The position numbers and the translations under genes were made by a program. A stretch of 36,213 nucleotides of DNA, taken from a virus. The notes under the pieces were generated by a model. It did not search any database, was not told the DNA's origin, and saw only the letters and a list, made by a program, of their open reading frames with translations. The stretch covers positions 1 through 36,213 of the IMG/VR virus record IMGVR_UViG_3300043446_000736; one strand, written 5' to 3'. Each line of letters begins with the position of its first letter. Within the stretch, counting starts at the first letter, position 1. Of this stretch, positions 27,996 to 36,213 are shown piece by piece.

Positions 27996-30374
27996 TCAGA
28001 GGGTGTTGTTGCCGCGGCTGAAGGATTCAGGATGGCGAACAGCAATGTCCACATCCTGCATCGCCACCACACGCACAGTCCCGGAGGTGCTGTTGGTGTA
28101 GGGGTCCACCATGATGTCCAGGCCGGAGAAGTAGCCGATGATCAGGTCGGCGAAGTTGCCGAACCACAGATCGCCGGAAGCGACTTGGTTGGACAGCACA
28201 CCGCGGTAGCCGTTCACCTCACCGTTCTCCATGATGAAGATGCCGGAGCCGGCATCCTTCTTCGTGGTCTTCAGGTTGCCGCGCATGGCAGCGTTCATCA
28301 GGTAGACGGGGCTACCCAGCAGAGCGTTGGCGGTAGCCACGTCGCTCTCCAGTGCCACCACCTCAGCGAAGGTAGGAGCATCAGCAGCGAAGTCCTCGGT
28401 GCCGATGCCGGTGGTGTTCTTCAGACCCAGAGGCTCGCTGGAGGAGCCGGTGCCATACAGACCAGCAGCGTCGATCTTGAGAGCGATCACGCGAGCCAGG
28501 TCGCTGCGCACCATGTTCTCCACATCGATGGAGGACTGGATCATCAGGCGACGGCTGAAGTCGGTATAGGCAGCGCAGGTCCGAGGGGTCAGGCTCACCT
28601 GATCCACGGTCTGCTGGGACTCGGTGGGGGAACCGGACTCAGCCACCCAGTAGGCGGTAGCAGCACCAGACTGGCGGGGGATCGCAACGTTGCCGGTTAG
28701 GCCGGTCAGCACGGTGGCGCCAGCTTGATCCAGAGCGGAGGCATTGCGGAGTAGGTCGATGAACGAACCGGCATCCAGCTCGGTAGCAACCAGGTTGCCG
28801 CCGGCGGTAGCGGCGCCCACGTTCAGGTCGCGGCGGAGCACTTCCTGGGGGATGGTGATACCGCGGGACTGACGGCCGAGCTTGGCGGCAGCAGCCTCGG
28901 AGGCCTCGATCTCGAACGCAGCAGCCTCACGGGCAGCGCGATCGGTGGGGTTGGCCAGATAGTTGATGGCGCGGAGGAAGGAGAAGCTGCGGCTCTCCTT
29001 CTCATTCAGACCGATTTCAGCGGCCGTCATAGTCACAGGCTCCTGTTGGATGTCGAGTTTGTCGAGCACAGCAGCGCGAGCCTCGTCGATAGAGCGACCA
29101 GATTCGATCAGCTGGCGGCCGAGATCGGCCATGCCGTGCTTGTCGCAGAGGGCATTGATGTCCGAGATGCGGGCACGCTCAGCCTCAGCGGCTTCGGCCC
29201 GCACCACGGCCAGATCGGGGGTGGTGTTTTCCATTGAAGGAATGGGATCGGGTGTTGGTGCTGCCGAAGCAGCAAGGTCGTCCTCAAGAGAGCGGCCAAT
29301 CCCGACACCGGGATCAGCCGGCACCGAGACAACGCTGATCTCGTAAGGAGACCAGGCAGTGGCAACAAAGTCGCCACCACCACGCTCCTCCATTTTGTCG
29401 ATGGAGTAGCCGAAGGAGACATTCCGTAGAACGCCATCCTTCACATCGCTCAAGACTTCTTGAGCGAAAGGATTGCGGCTGAACCGCACGCGCGCATACC
29501 CTCGCCGTTTCTGGCCATCGATATACGCACGCTCAACCACACCGATCACCTTGTCGGGGTTGTGGTTAAACAGCAGCGGAGCACCATCATTCAACCGGCT
29601 GAGATCAGCAGCCTTGCCTTCATGGCTCAGGATCTCATTGCCGAAGTAACGGGCAACCGGATATTCAGAGCTGAAGGGAAACTCGTAGGTGCGATCTTCG
29701 ACCTCATCGAAGCTGGTCAGCTCAGCGCGTTGGAACTTGCCGGTTAGATCAATGTCACGATCAACCTCGCCATCGCCGGTGGCTTCCTCAAACTCAATCG
29801 GATCGAAGCCATGATCCGCCAGCCACTTCCGCGCTTCAGCCGGCGTATACCGAGAACTACGGAACCGGATCGCTTGGATCTCACTGGTGCCTTCCTTGAT
29901 CCCGTAGATGAAATCAATGCCTGGGCCGCCCGCATCGTTCTCTCGACGCAACGAGTCGTACTGATCGGGGTCATGCAATCGAGCAGCGTGCTCGTTCGGA
30001 TAGGGGCGCCCTAAGTCCACAACGCTTCGTTCTTGTAATGCCTTGATTCTATCGGCCTTCGCAGTAGACCAACTCTGCCCAGCATCTCCACCCCAAGCCG
30101 CCCATGCCACACGCCCCGGTGATGGATAACCATCCTCTCCCGGATTGAATCCTTCGCCCTGCTTATCCACCTCATGGCGGGCAAACCATGCCGCCATCGT
30201 GATCACCGTCTCAGGGCTCAACTCATCACCGCTCAGGATCTGCCCCGCGCGCGTAGCTGCAACCTCAGTGCCACCTGCATTGCCATCAGCTTTCCAATCT
30301 CGATACCGCTGCGCTTCTTCCTTCATGCCGTCAGTCGGCATCAGATCAACCTGCTCTCCATTGACGTTGGCCAT
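27996..30374 (-). CDS. Fused N-terminal domain + prohead protease + HK97-fold major capsid protein
   Basis: This is a 792-residue single frame. Residues 15-115 are a helical domain common in phage head proteins (ETVITMAAWFARHEVDKQG, DGYPSPGRVAWAAWGGD). Residues 150-195 form a further small module (YTPAEARKWLADHGFDP). Residues 205-362 are an S78-type prohead protease with H271 in LLFNHN and S320 in RNVSFGY. A coiled linker of about 385-500 resembles the capsid delta/scaffold domain. Residues 520-792 are the HK97-fold capsid (VAIPRQSGAATAYWVAE, QVSLTPRTCAAYTDFSRRLM, FGNFADLIIGYFSGLDI). ATG at 30374 has GGAGG 5 nt upstream and overlaps the portal stop by one base. An internal ATG (29234, MENTTPDL) could give free capsid protein; otherwise self-cleavage must release it. 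Confidence 0.93.
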   Translation of the reverse strand: MANVNGEQVDLMPTDGMKEEAQRYRDWKADGNAGGTEVAATRAGQILSGDELSPETVITMAAWFARHEVDKQGEGFNPGEDGYPSPGRVAWAAWGGDAGQSWSTAKADRIKALQERSVVDLGRPYPNEHAARLHDPDQYDSLRRENDAGGPGIDFIYGIKEGTSEIQAIRFRSSRYTPAEARKWLADHGFDPIEFEEATGDGEVDRDIDLTGKFQRAELTSFDEVEDRTYEFPFSSEYPVARYFGNEILSHEGKAADLSRLNDGAPLLFNHNPDKVIGVVERAYIDGQKRRGYARVRFSRNPFAQEVLSDVKDGVLRNVSFGYSIDKMEERGGGDFVATAWSPYEISVVSVPADPGVGIGRSLEDDLAASAAPTPDPIPSMENTTPDLAVVRAEAAEAERARISDINALCDKHGMADLGRQLIESGRSIDEARAAVLDKLDIQQEPVTMTAAEIGLNEKESRSFSFLRAINYLANPTDRAAREAAAFEIEASEAAAAKLGRQSRGITIPQEVLRRDLNVGAATAGGNLVATELDAGSFIDLLRNASALDQAGATVLTGLTGNVAIPRQSGAATAYWVAESGSPTESQQTVDQVSLTPRTCAAYTDFSRRLMIQSSIDVENMVRSDLARVIALKIDAAGLYGTGSSSEPLGLKNTTGIGTEDFAADAPTFAEVVALESDVATANALLGSPVYLMNAAMRGNLKTTKKDAGSGIFIMENGEVNGYRGVLSNQVASGDLWFGNFADLIIGYFSGLDIMVDPYTNSTSGTVRVVAMQDVDIAVRHPESFSRGNNTL

Positions 30375-31954
30375 CAATCCTCCGGTGCTTCAACTGGATC
30401 CTCGAGCACACTCAACTCCTCATATTCCTCCTCCTCAACAGGCGCCTGGGTATCCTCGAACGCCGGTGTCGCGCCCATCGGTATAGCAGCCTGCACCGCA
30501 CCACCATCCGTCACCTCGCTCGGATCGGTGTCGGTCACGATGTCCAGTTCATCGAGCATCGCCAGCTCCGCCTGACGTGCCACCAGCACGTCCTCAAGAT
30601 CACCGCCCTGCTCAGCGATCACCTGGCCAAGCGTCTTGAAGCCACACCGCACCGCAGTCTTGTACGCATCGACCTCCTTCTGCGGATCCACCCAGTCCCA
30701 GCTCCGCGGCACCCAACGGCTAGCGCGATAGCGGTCAGGATTGCTCTCATAGCCAGGCAGGTTCAACGCACCACCCAGCACCGCCATCTCAAGCCAGGCC
30801 TCAAACACCGGCTGATGGAAGTTCTCGATCATGTACCGCTGCAGCACCCGGTAGGTGTCGCGCTCCTCAAGCAGACTCAGCCGGCTGCTGCTGTAGTTGC
30901 TCTCCGAGAAGTTCTTGCTGATGCTCTCAAAGCTCACGCCAACACCGGCCGCCACCGCACGCAGCATCGAACGGGTGAATGGCTCGAGCTGCCCATCCGG
31001 TGCGTTCAGGTCCGGCACTGTCACACTTTGCCCGGCTTGGAGGTACTTAAAGACCCCAGGCTCAAAGTTTGAAACACGCTCGCCCTCATACACCTCATCA
31101 CCAATCAGTTCGCCCTCAGGGCTCGTGATGAATCCCATCAGCGCACTGCTCGCCCGCGCGCGCACCACCTCAGCCTCCTCATAACCCTGCAGCATGTGGA
31201 GCCGCATCAGCGCCGATGCGAACCATGTCACGCCCCTGGTCTGCCCCGGCCGCTCCGGCAGGAACAGATGGATCACCTCATTGGCCGGCACTCGGATCCG
31301 GCGACCGTTTGTCCGAGCATTGCCCGCATAGGTATCGCCCGGATGGTTCGCATAGAAGTGGTATGCCTGCGGCCGCAGATATTGATCCACCTCGATGCCC
31401 ATCCGCACCGTGTTGCCGTCCCTGCCCTGCGGCACATCATCATCAATCAGGTAATCCGCCTCGAGCACCTGCAGCGCAAACGGCACCCGGCTATCGCCAA
31501 ACGGCCGGCGGATCATCCTGATGAACACCTCACCAGACTCCGCCAGACTCCGCACCAGCAGGCGCTCCATATCGTGGAAGCCCAGCAGGCCGCTCACATC
31601 GCAGCGGCTCTTGTGCATCCACCGCTCCCACTGCTCGTGGATCTGGCCGTTGAGCACCTCATCCAACCGCCCACCGCGCAGCATCCGCACCTGTCCCTGG
31701 TGCCGGATACCGTGCCCGATCACGTTGTTCTGGATGGCGCGCACCGCCTGCCGCGCATAGTCGTTGTCTCTACACAACTGCCGCGCACGGTTGCGCAAAC
31801 TCTTGAAGCTCGACTTGATCTCGCTGTCGGCGCTGGTGCCACTGGTCACCCAATCCGCCGTCAACCGGCTAACGCGCGCGCCCTGATACGCACGCCGCTG
31901 CGGCCGTACAGGCTCGAAGCCCATTGCCTTGAACAGTCGAGTCCTCAGTCCCAT
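30374..31954 (-). CDS. Portal protein (lambda gpB family)
   Basis: This 526-residue protein begins with an Arg-rich N-terminus and shows the lambda B pattern: SRLTADWVTSGTSADSEI, RNRARQLCRDNDYARQAVRAIQNNVIGHGIRHQ, VHLFLPERPGQTRGVTWFASALMRLHMLQGYEEAEVVRARASS, and NYSSSRLSLLEERDTYRVLQ near residue 355. The portal ring is the DNA channel at the packaging vertex. An acidic C-terminal tail (EEEEYEELSVLEDP) is present. Position between the gpW-slot gene and the protease-capsid gene matches lambda. GAGG precedes the ATG at 31954. Confidence 0.95.
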   Translation of the reverse strand: MGLRTRLFKAMGFEPVRPQRRAYQGARVSRLTADWVTSGTSADSEIKSSFKSLRNRARQLCRDNDYARQAVRAIQNNVIGHGIRHQGQVRMLRGGRLDEVLNGQIHEQWERWMHKSRCDVSGLLGFHDMERLLVRSLAESGEVFIRMIRRPFGDSRVPFALQVLEADYLIDDDVPQGRDGNTVRMGIEVDQYLRPQAYHFYANHPGDTYAGNARTNGRRIRVPANEVIHLFLPERPGQTRGVTWFASALMRLHMLQGYEEAEVVRARASSALMGFITSPEGELIGDEVYEGERVSNFEPGVFKYLQAGQSVTVPDLNAPDGQLEPFTRSMLRAVAAGVGVSFESISKNFSESNYSSSRLSLLEERDTYRVLQRYMIENFHQPVFEAWLEMAVLGGALNLPGYESNPDRYRASRWVPRSWDWVDPQKEVDAYKTAVRCGFKTLGQVIAEQGGDLEDVLVARQAELAMLDELDIVTDTDPSEVTDGGAVQAAIPMGATPAFEDTQAPVEEEEYEELSVLEDPVEAPED

Positions 31955-31955
31955 C

Positions 31956-32525
31956 TCAGAACCTCACGAACAGATTGTGGGGGTTGCCAAGCCCATTGGC
32001 TATCAGGTCCGCCATCTGTTCACGCTTCACCTCAGCCTTCAGTTTGCTCTCAAGCTCAAGCAAGTCCTTCATGTCGTACTTGCTCAGGCTCCGGTTGCCG
32101 ATCGTGTACTGCTTGACAACACCACCCGACACGATCGCGCGGATCGCTGCCTGCACTGCATCGAGATCCTTCTGCGCTTGGCTCCTGCCATCAACGGCGC
32201 CCGGTGTGCCCGAATAGCTCAGCGCCGCCAACACCGTTGACTGGCCGCTGCCCAGCGTGATCGTGCTGCCAGTCTTGGTCGCAACCGCTTGCCAATACCA
32301 AGTGCCAGCATCGAACCCAGCGCTGGTGGCCGCGGCAATACTGAACTGCCAGCCGGTGCCATACGCAGTGCCGACCACGGTCGCACCTTCGCTCGCAGCG
32401 TTGAACCGCAGGTAGTAGGTGAGCGTGTAATCAGCACTGCTCACCGTATTGCCCAAGTTGTCCACGCCCTCAACGTCCCGCCACTGGATCGTGTCGCCTG
32501 CCCTGATCTCGCTCGGGATGTTCAC
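31956..32525 (-). CDS. Head-tail joining candidate (gpW slot) with Ig-like N-domain
   Basis: In this 189-residue protein, residues 1-105 are a beta-sandwich-like region (AGDTIQWRDV, DYTLTYYLRFN, GTGWQFSIAAAT, GTWYWQAVAT). Residues 115-189 are helical (SQAQKDLDAVQAAIRAIVSGG, SKYDMKDLLELESKLKAEVKREQ) and resemble the small gpW-type joining proteins found between terminase and portal. It occupies exactly the W position. It may block DNA exit and prepare the head for tail joining. It starts at GTG 32525, 3 nt after the terminase stop. The gpW analogy is by position and weak helix pattern. Confidence 0.65.
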   Translation of the reverse strand: MNIPSEIRAGDTIQWRDVEGVDNLGNTVSSADYTLTYYLRFNAASEGATVVGTAYGTGWQFSIAAATSAGFDAGTWYWQAVATKTGSTITLGSGQSTVLAALSYSGTPGAVDGRSQAQKDLDAVQAAIRAIVSGGVVKQYTIGNRSLSKYDMKDLLELESKLKAEVKREQMADLIANGLGNPHNLFVRF

Positions 32526-32528
32526 GGC

Positions 32529-34397
32529 CTACCAGTTGCTGACGAACCCAGGACCGGCCGCAGGGGCAGGTTGCTTCCTTGATCTTAGCGGTGTCTGCTC
32601 ACCAGTTAAACGCTGCTCAAGCTGATCCCAAATCGTGCGCCTGTCGTATCGCTGATAAAGCAGGTTCAATCCTGCATAGGAGTAGACCAACGTATCGAGC
32701 GCTTCGTTTCGCGCACTGGCTTTCTTCACCCATTCGCGCGTAGGAAATCCTGAGCGGTTGTAACGCAGCACCTGCTTTTCAGCAGTCAACTGCTCGAAGT
32801 ATTCAGATGTGGCCTGCATATGGAAGTGCAGGTAGCCAGCTCCAGCTTCATTGTGCTTCAACCTTCCGAACAGCGTGGTCTTGATCGTGTCAGTGCCGAC
32901 CGAATACAGCAATGCCCCGCGCTTCAGCGTCTTGCCTTTGTAGTTCACATCAACCTTGCTCGGCTTGCTGATCGGTGGCTTCGCCCGATGGCTCGCACCC
33001 TTGATCGCAATCACACCCTGCCGGCCACGCTCGCGCGCGTACTGATACACCTCCGCCGAGAAGTGGCCACCGCTATCCACTGCCACCACATCAGGCCGCA
33101 GCTTGCCGCCGCTGCTGTGCTCCCATTCCTTCAGCGCCAGCTCATCAAGCTGCTTCCATAGCTCCGGCCGTGATGGATCGCCATAGATCTCCTGATGATC
33201 AATCAGCCAACCCTCCTCCTCGCGCCCCCATGCCCACACGCTGATCGCCAAGCGGTTGTCCTGCACGTCAACGCCAACCGTCAACGCCAAGCCGCCTTCA
33301 GGAATCACACCAGCCTCATAGTGCTCGCACCTGGCCAGCAATCCATCAGCACTCACCTTGCTCGCATAGTCCTCCTCCCATGTCTCGCCCAACACGGTGT
33401 TGACCCAGGTTTTCAACCTCGGGGCATCACCCTTGCTGCGCAGGAAGTCCTCAACAATCTCCTCCCAACTTTTCCACCCCAATGGGCTGTAGAGCGAGGA
33501 CAGGTGGAAGCCTGCGGTCTTGCCATCTCCCGGCGCGGTCGCCATCCATCGCCCTGCTGTCAACATTTGAGTCTTATGAGACTCAGGAAATCGGCCGCCG
33601 CAGTGCTCGCACTCATACAGCACCGTGCTCGGTTCGTTGTCCTCCCATTTCAACTGCGCCCATTTCAGCCACTGCATCGATCCGCACAGTGGGCACGGAA
33701 CGTGATACCGCCGTTGATCGCTCAGCAGAAACTCAGCCTCGATTCGGCTGAACTCTTTCACGGTCGGCGTGCTGGTCATGAAGATCTTGCGCCTGCTGAA
33801 CGTGGTGCTACGCCGCTCCGCCAGCGTCACAGGATCGCCCTCACCATCCACATCGGTAGGGAACGCATCCACCTCGTCGAGGAAGATGTGCCGACAAGGC
33901 GCAGACCGCAAGCCCGTCGCGCTATTGGCTCCGGTCAGGATCATCATCCCGCCCGGCCATTCCTTCGCGAACATCGTGTTGCCCGAGTCACGGCTCCTGG
34001 CTGGTGCGATCTTCTCCGCCAGGCACGGCGTCTCACTGATCAAGCTCTCGAGCCGCTGCTTGCTCAACCGCTTTGCCATATCAACGGTCGGCTGAACCAT
34101 CAACATCGGACCGCCAGCATGGGCGATCACATACCCCAAGTAGTTGCTGCCAGCCTCGGTTTTCCCAAGCTGCGCGCCAGCCATCAGCACCACCCGTTGC
34201 ACGGTGCTGGTCGTACTCAACTCATCCATGATCTCCCGCAAGTACGGCGTTCGATCAGTACGCCACGGTCCAGGTTCCGCGCTCGCCTTCCCGCTCAGCA
34301 TCCGATGCGCATCCGCCCACTGGCTCACTGTCAGCTCGGGCTCGAACTGCAATGCCTCAAGGCATCCCTGAATCAGATCATCAATCGGTGCTGCCAC
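32529..34397 (-). CDS. Terminase large subunit (lambda gpA family)
   Basis: This 622-residue protein has an N-terminal ATPase with Walker A AGAQLGKT at 73-80 and Walker B IFLDEVDAFP at 171-180. A zinc-binding insert CPLCGSMQWL ... CEHCGGRF lies around 230-275. The C-terminal nuclease has VGVDVQDNRLAISVWAW and VAVDSGGHFS as acidic-site strands. It pumps DNA into the head and cuts the concatemer at cos with the small subunit. The start is GTG 34397 with GGAGGG 5-6 nt upstream. It overlaps the small subunit gene by 17 nt. A gpA-type terminase predicts cohesive-end packaging, matching the 13-nt terminal repeat. Confidence 0.95.
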   Translation of the reverse strand: MAAPIDDLIQGCLEALQFEPELTVSQWADAHRMLSGKASAEPGPWRTDRTPYLREIMDELSTTSTVQRVVLMAGAQLGKTEAGSNYLGYVIAHAGGPMLMVQPTVDMAKRLSKQRLESLISETPCLAEKIAPARSRDSGNTMFAKEWPGGMMILTGANSATGLRSAPCRHIFLDEVDAFPTDVDGEGDPVTLAERRSTTFSRRKIFMTSTPTVKEFSRIEAEFLLSDQRRYHVPCPLCGSMQWLKWAQLKWEDNEPSTVLYECEHCGGRFPESHKTQMLTAGRWMATAPGDGKTAGFHLSSLYSPLGWKSWEEIVEDFLRSKGDAPRLKTWVNTVLGETWEEDYASKVSADGLLARCEHYEAGVIPEGGLALTVGVDVQDNRLAISVWAWGREEEGWLIDHQEIYGDPSRPELWKQLDELALKEWEHSSGGKLRPDVVAVDSGGHFSAEVYQYARERGRQGVIAIKGASHRAKPPISKPSKVDVNYKGKTLKRGALLYSVGTDTIKTTLFGRLKHNEAGAGYLHFHMQATSEYFEQLTAEKQVLRYNRSGFPTREWVKKASARNEALDTLVYSYAGLNLLYQRYDRRTIWDQLEQRLTGEQTPLRSRKQPAPAAGPGFVSNW

Positions 34398-34890
34398 TCA
34401 AGCCCTCCAGCGCCTGCCCGATTTCCTTCAGCAGCAAAGCATGGATCGCAGCCTGGTCAGTCTCGGCTGCCACGATCGGTGCCACGCGATCCGGGATCGT
34501 GCGCAGCGCGTCGCGCACTCCCATATGCACCTTGGCCAGCTTCATCTTCAGCTCCGCCTTATCCACCAACTTGCCGCTGCGCTGCTTGAATTCCAACTCG
34601 CTCAGCTTCGCCGCGAACGCCTCCCTGATAGCCCGGCTTCTAGCAAAGCTCGGCACCGCACGTTCATCCGCCTGCTGCCGCCGTAAACTGTCATCCACCT
34701 GCGTACCAGGTGATGAGCCACCACGGTCCGGCGATCGGCTAGCAGCGATCTCACGGTCCAACGCTTGCGGATCCGAAATCACATAGCTCCGCCCTTCACG
34801 TTTGATCTGCGTCAGCCGCCCCGTCTGCGCCCAGCGCGCAAGCGTCTGATAGCTCTTGCCCCTGCTCTCCGCATACTCCCGCAGGTTCAT
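34381..34890 (-). CDS. Terminase small subunit (Nu1-like)
   Basis: In this 169-residue protein, residues 1-50 are a winged HTH (NLREYAESRGKSYQTLARWAQTGRL, then TQIKREGRSYVI) like lambda Nu1, which binds the cos-adjacent sites. A charged linker follows, then a helical part (ELEFKQRSGKLVDKAELKMKLAKV, MGVRDALRTIPDRVAPIVA) for oligomer formation and large-subunit binding. A good Shine-Dalgarno (GAGGAG) lies 6 nt before ATG 34890, and it shares 4 nt with the methyltransferase stop. In lambda, cos abuts this gene; here the methyltransferase gene lies between. Confidence 0.88.
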   Translation of the reverse strand: MNLREYAESRGKSYQTLARWAQTGRLTQIKREGRSYVISDPQALDREIAASRSPDRGGSSPGTQVDDSLRRQQADERAVPSFARSRAIREAFAAKLSELEFKQRSGKLVDKAELKMKLAKVHMGVRDALRTIPDRVAPIVAAETDQAAIHALLLKEIGQALEGLSGSTD

Positions 34891-36137
34891 GCCGGCTCCT
34901 CAAGCGTGGCCAACTTGCCGGTAAATGCCTGCCATCGCTGCACAATCACATCGCAGTAGCGCGGGTCCAGCTCCATCAGGCGCGCCTTGCGGCCGGTCTT
35001 CTCGCACGCAATCAAGGTGCTGCCGGAGCCGCCAAAGAGGTCAAGCACAATGGCCTTGCTCTTGGCGGAATTTTCCAAAGCAATTTCGATCAACGGGATC
35101 GGCTTTTGCGTCGGATGCACCGTGCCCGTAGTCGGCCGGCTCACCGTCCAGACGGTTGTCGTCTTGCGATCGCCAGCGTTGTATGGGTTACCTCTTGACG
35201 CATAAAAGCATGGCTCATGCAGCCAGCGGAAATCAGAGCGACCGATTGCAGGCGCCTTGACTTGAGCAGTTCCATCAACTCCTTCACCTTTGACCCAAAT
35301 GATTTGCTGCTTTACCTGAACAGCGCAAGCGTTCAAGGCATTCTCAAACTCGCGCTGATACCTGCTGGCGTGCCAGACATACCAAGGCGCATCTGAAACC
35401 GACGCGGCAACGGCAGACGAAAATGCGCTTTGCAGAAACTCCTGCAGATCACCATCGGTCAACTCATCATTCTTAATGCTTCGCCCAAGGCTGTCGGTGT
35501 AGCTCACCCCATAGGGCGGATCAGTGAACACCATGTCCGCCTTCTCGCCAGCCATCAGCCGCTCCACATCAGTCAGCGATGTGCTATCTCCGCACATCAA
35601 CCGATGCTTTCCCAGCAGCCACACATCACCAGGCTTGCTGATCGGCTCCTCAGGTGGCTCAGGCACCGCCTCATCGTCCGCATCCTCAGGCGGCAACTCC
35701 TCCACCTCCGGGAGCAAATCCTCCAGCTCCTCATCGCTAAAGCCGATCACGCTCAGATCAAAGTCATCCGCCACCAAGTCCTGCAGCTCAGTGCGCAGCA
35801 ACTCAAGATCCCAACCAGCGTTCAGCGCGAGCTGGTTGTCAGCCAGCACATACGCACGCCGCTGCCGATCACTCAGGTGATCCAACACCACCACTGGCAC
35901 CGTGCTCAGGCCAAGCTCGCGCGCTGCCTGCAGTCGGCCATGGCCAGCAATGATCCCATCACCCGAATCAACCAAGATCGGGTTGGTGAAACCGAACTCC
36001 ACAATCGACGCAGCGATCTGCGCCACCTGTTCAGCGCTATGCGTCCTTGCGTTGCGTTCGTAAGGCTTAAGTCGATCTAAAGGCCACAGTTCAATCCTCT
36101 GCGCCATCTGGATTGACAGCTTCGGTTCCTCAGTCAT
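34887..36137 (-). CDS. ParB-like N-domain fused to beta-class DNA methyltransferase
   Basis: In this 416-residue protein, residues 13-115 are a ParB/Srx-type domain (LDRLKPYERNARTHSAEQVAQIAASI, NPILVDSGDGIIAGHGRLQAARELGL, DNQLALNAGWD). Residues 160-410 are an N6-adenine or N4-cytosine methyltransferase with TDPPYGVSY (motif IV) preceding the SAM motif LDLFGGSGST (motif I), the beta arrangement; VHPTQKP lies between. Such fusions are frequent near phage terminases and protect DNA from restriction. The target base and site cannot be read from sequence. ATG at 36137 is the first gene after the candidate cos junction, before the terminase. Confidence 0.93.
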   Translation of the reverse strand: MTEEPKLSIQMAQRIELWPLDRLKPYERNARTHSAEQVAQIAASIVEFGFTNPILVDSGDGIIAGHGRLQAARELGLSTVPVVVLDHLSDRQRRAYVLADNQLALNAGWDLELLRTELQDLVADDFDLSVIGFSDEELEDLLPEVEELPPEDADDEAVPEPPEEPISKPGDVWLLGKHRLMCGDSTSLTDVERLMAGEKADMVFTDPPYGVSYTDSLGRSIKNDELTDGDLQEFLQSAFSSAVAASVSDAPWYVWHASRYQREFENALNACAVQVKQQIIWVKGEGVDGTAQVKAPAIGRSDFRWLHEPCFYASRGNPYNAGDRKTTTVWTVSRPTTGTVHPTQKPIPLIEIALENSAKSKAIVLDLFGGSGSTLIACEKTGRKARLMELDPRYCDVIVQRWQAFTGKLATLEEPA

Positions 36138-36200
36138 GGCTTATTGCTAATGCTTCTCATTAAAGCAGTCTTAGAAATCCGACGCTAGCCAAAGCCTGCG
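36138..36200 (-). promoter_or_regulatory. Leader region of the packaging/late genes
   Basis: These 63 nt precede the methyltransferase. The minus strand holds AT-rich stretches near the gene (TTTAAT and TTAGCAATAAG), which could be part of a promoter, but no well-spaced -35/-10 pair is visible. Together with bases 1-58 it forms the 134-nt gap on the circular map, the most likely place for cos and TerS binding sites. Confidence 0.35.
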
Positions 36201-36213
36201 CGCTTGGACGACC
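36201..36213. repeat. 13-bp terminal direct repeat (right copy)
   Basis: This is identical to bases 1-13. See the left copy. Joining the two ends over the repeat gives a circle of 36,200 bp. Confidence 0.6.

Noticed and set aside
30374-30377. TTG start at 30377 for the capsid fusion gene
   Set aside because: ATG at 30374 has a Shine-Dalgarno (GGAGG) at proper spacing and overlaps the portal stop in the usual way.
31196-32116. 306-codon plus-strand frame opposite the portal gene
   Set aside because: Low-complexity His/Pro/Leu product mirroring the portal codons; no start signal and no family resemblance.
33195-34589. 464-codon open frame on the plus strand opposite the terminase genes
   Set aside because: Antisense shadow of the terminase genes: His/Arg/Pro/Gln-rich product, no motifs, full overlap with a strongly supported coding frame.
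1-36213. Long direct terminal repeats as in T7-like phages
   Set aside because: Only 13 bases are shared between the ends, far too short for the terminal repeats of DTR-packaging phages.

Overview
The window reads as one essentially complete genome of a lambda-type siphovirus (Caudoviricetes, about 36.2 kb). The first 13 bases are repeated exactly as the last 13, and on a circle the gene order is continuous through that junction. This fits a cos-type virus whose 5' overhang was filled in, although assembly overlap is not excluded. There is no rRNA, tRNA, CRISPR array, insertion sequence or recognisable integrase. The host is inferred, not shown: weak Shine-Dalgarno use, high GC, a short protein resembling the cyanobacterial NblA/Ycf18 family and a small basic protein of a type I associate with cyanophages all suggest a cyanobacterial host such as Synechococcus or Cyanobium.

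Layout. A divergent control region lies at about 4.7 kb. Leftward from it (minus strand) is a replication block: superfamily 2 helicase, VRR-NUC nuclease, and a VapE-type primase-polymerase/helicase. Next comes a 158-bp gap (728-885) with an AT-rich tract, three 8-bp direct repeats and a terminator-like hairpin, which could be an origin or a late promoter. Past it is a lambda gpZ-like gene and then the window junction. Still on the minus strand from the right end come a ParB-methyltransferase fusion, TerS, TerL, a gpW-position protein, portal, and a large fusion of N-terminal domain, prohead protease and major capsid protein. After these are small head and connector proteins, gpU, tail tube, gpG/gpGT with a canonical -1 slippery site, tape measure, gpM, gpL, gpK, gpI, gpJ, two fibre proteins, small lysis-region proteins, a two-domain endolysin and a dCTP deaminase-like protein.

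Rightward from 4.7 kb (plus strand) is an early block: RecE-like exonuclease, RecT-like annealing protein, a small HTH protein, and a likely SSB-like protein. It is followed by a tightly overlapping string of about fifteen tiny genes (7.0-10.3 kb), mostly unknown, including zinc-ribbon, ribbon-helix-helix, DUF3310 and single-TM proteins. It ends with a Dcm-like cytosine methyltransferase. Three minus-strand genes interrupt it: the NblA-like gene, an HNH endonuclease and one unknown. Three intergenic sites in this block share a GTGCC/GGGGCA palindromic element, suggesting a common regulator or promoter.

The parts fit a virus that replicates with its own primase-helicase set and recombines with exonuclease/annealase/SSB. 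It modifies DNA with two methyltransferases, packages through a lambda-like terminase, and lyses with holin candidates and a lysozyme-peptidase. The most notable features are the three-part capsid polyprotein, the displaced gpZ gene whose usual slot holds a jelly-roll fibre-like protein, the repeat-rich candidate origin/promoter, the shared operators, and the NblA-like gene.
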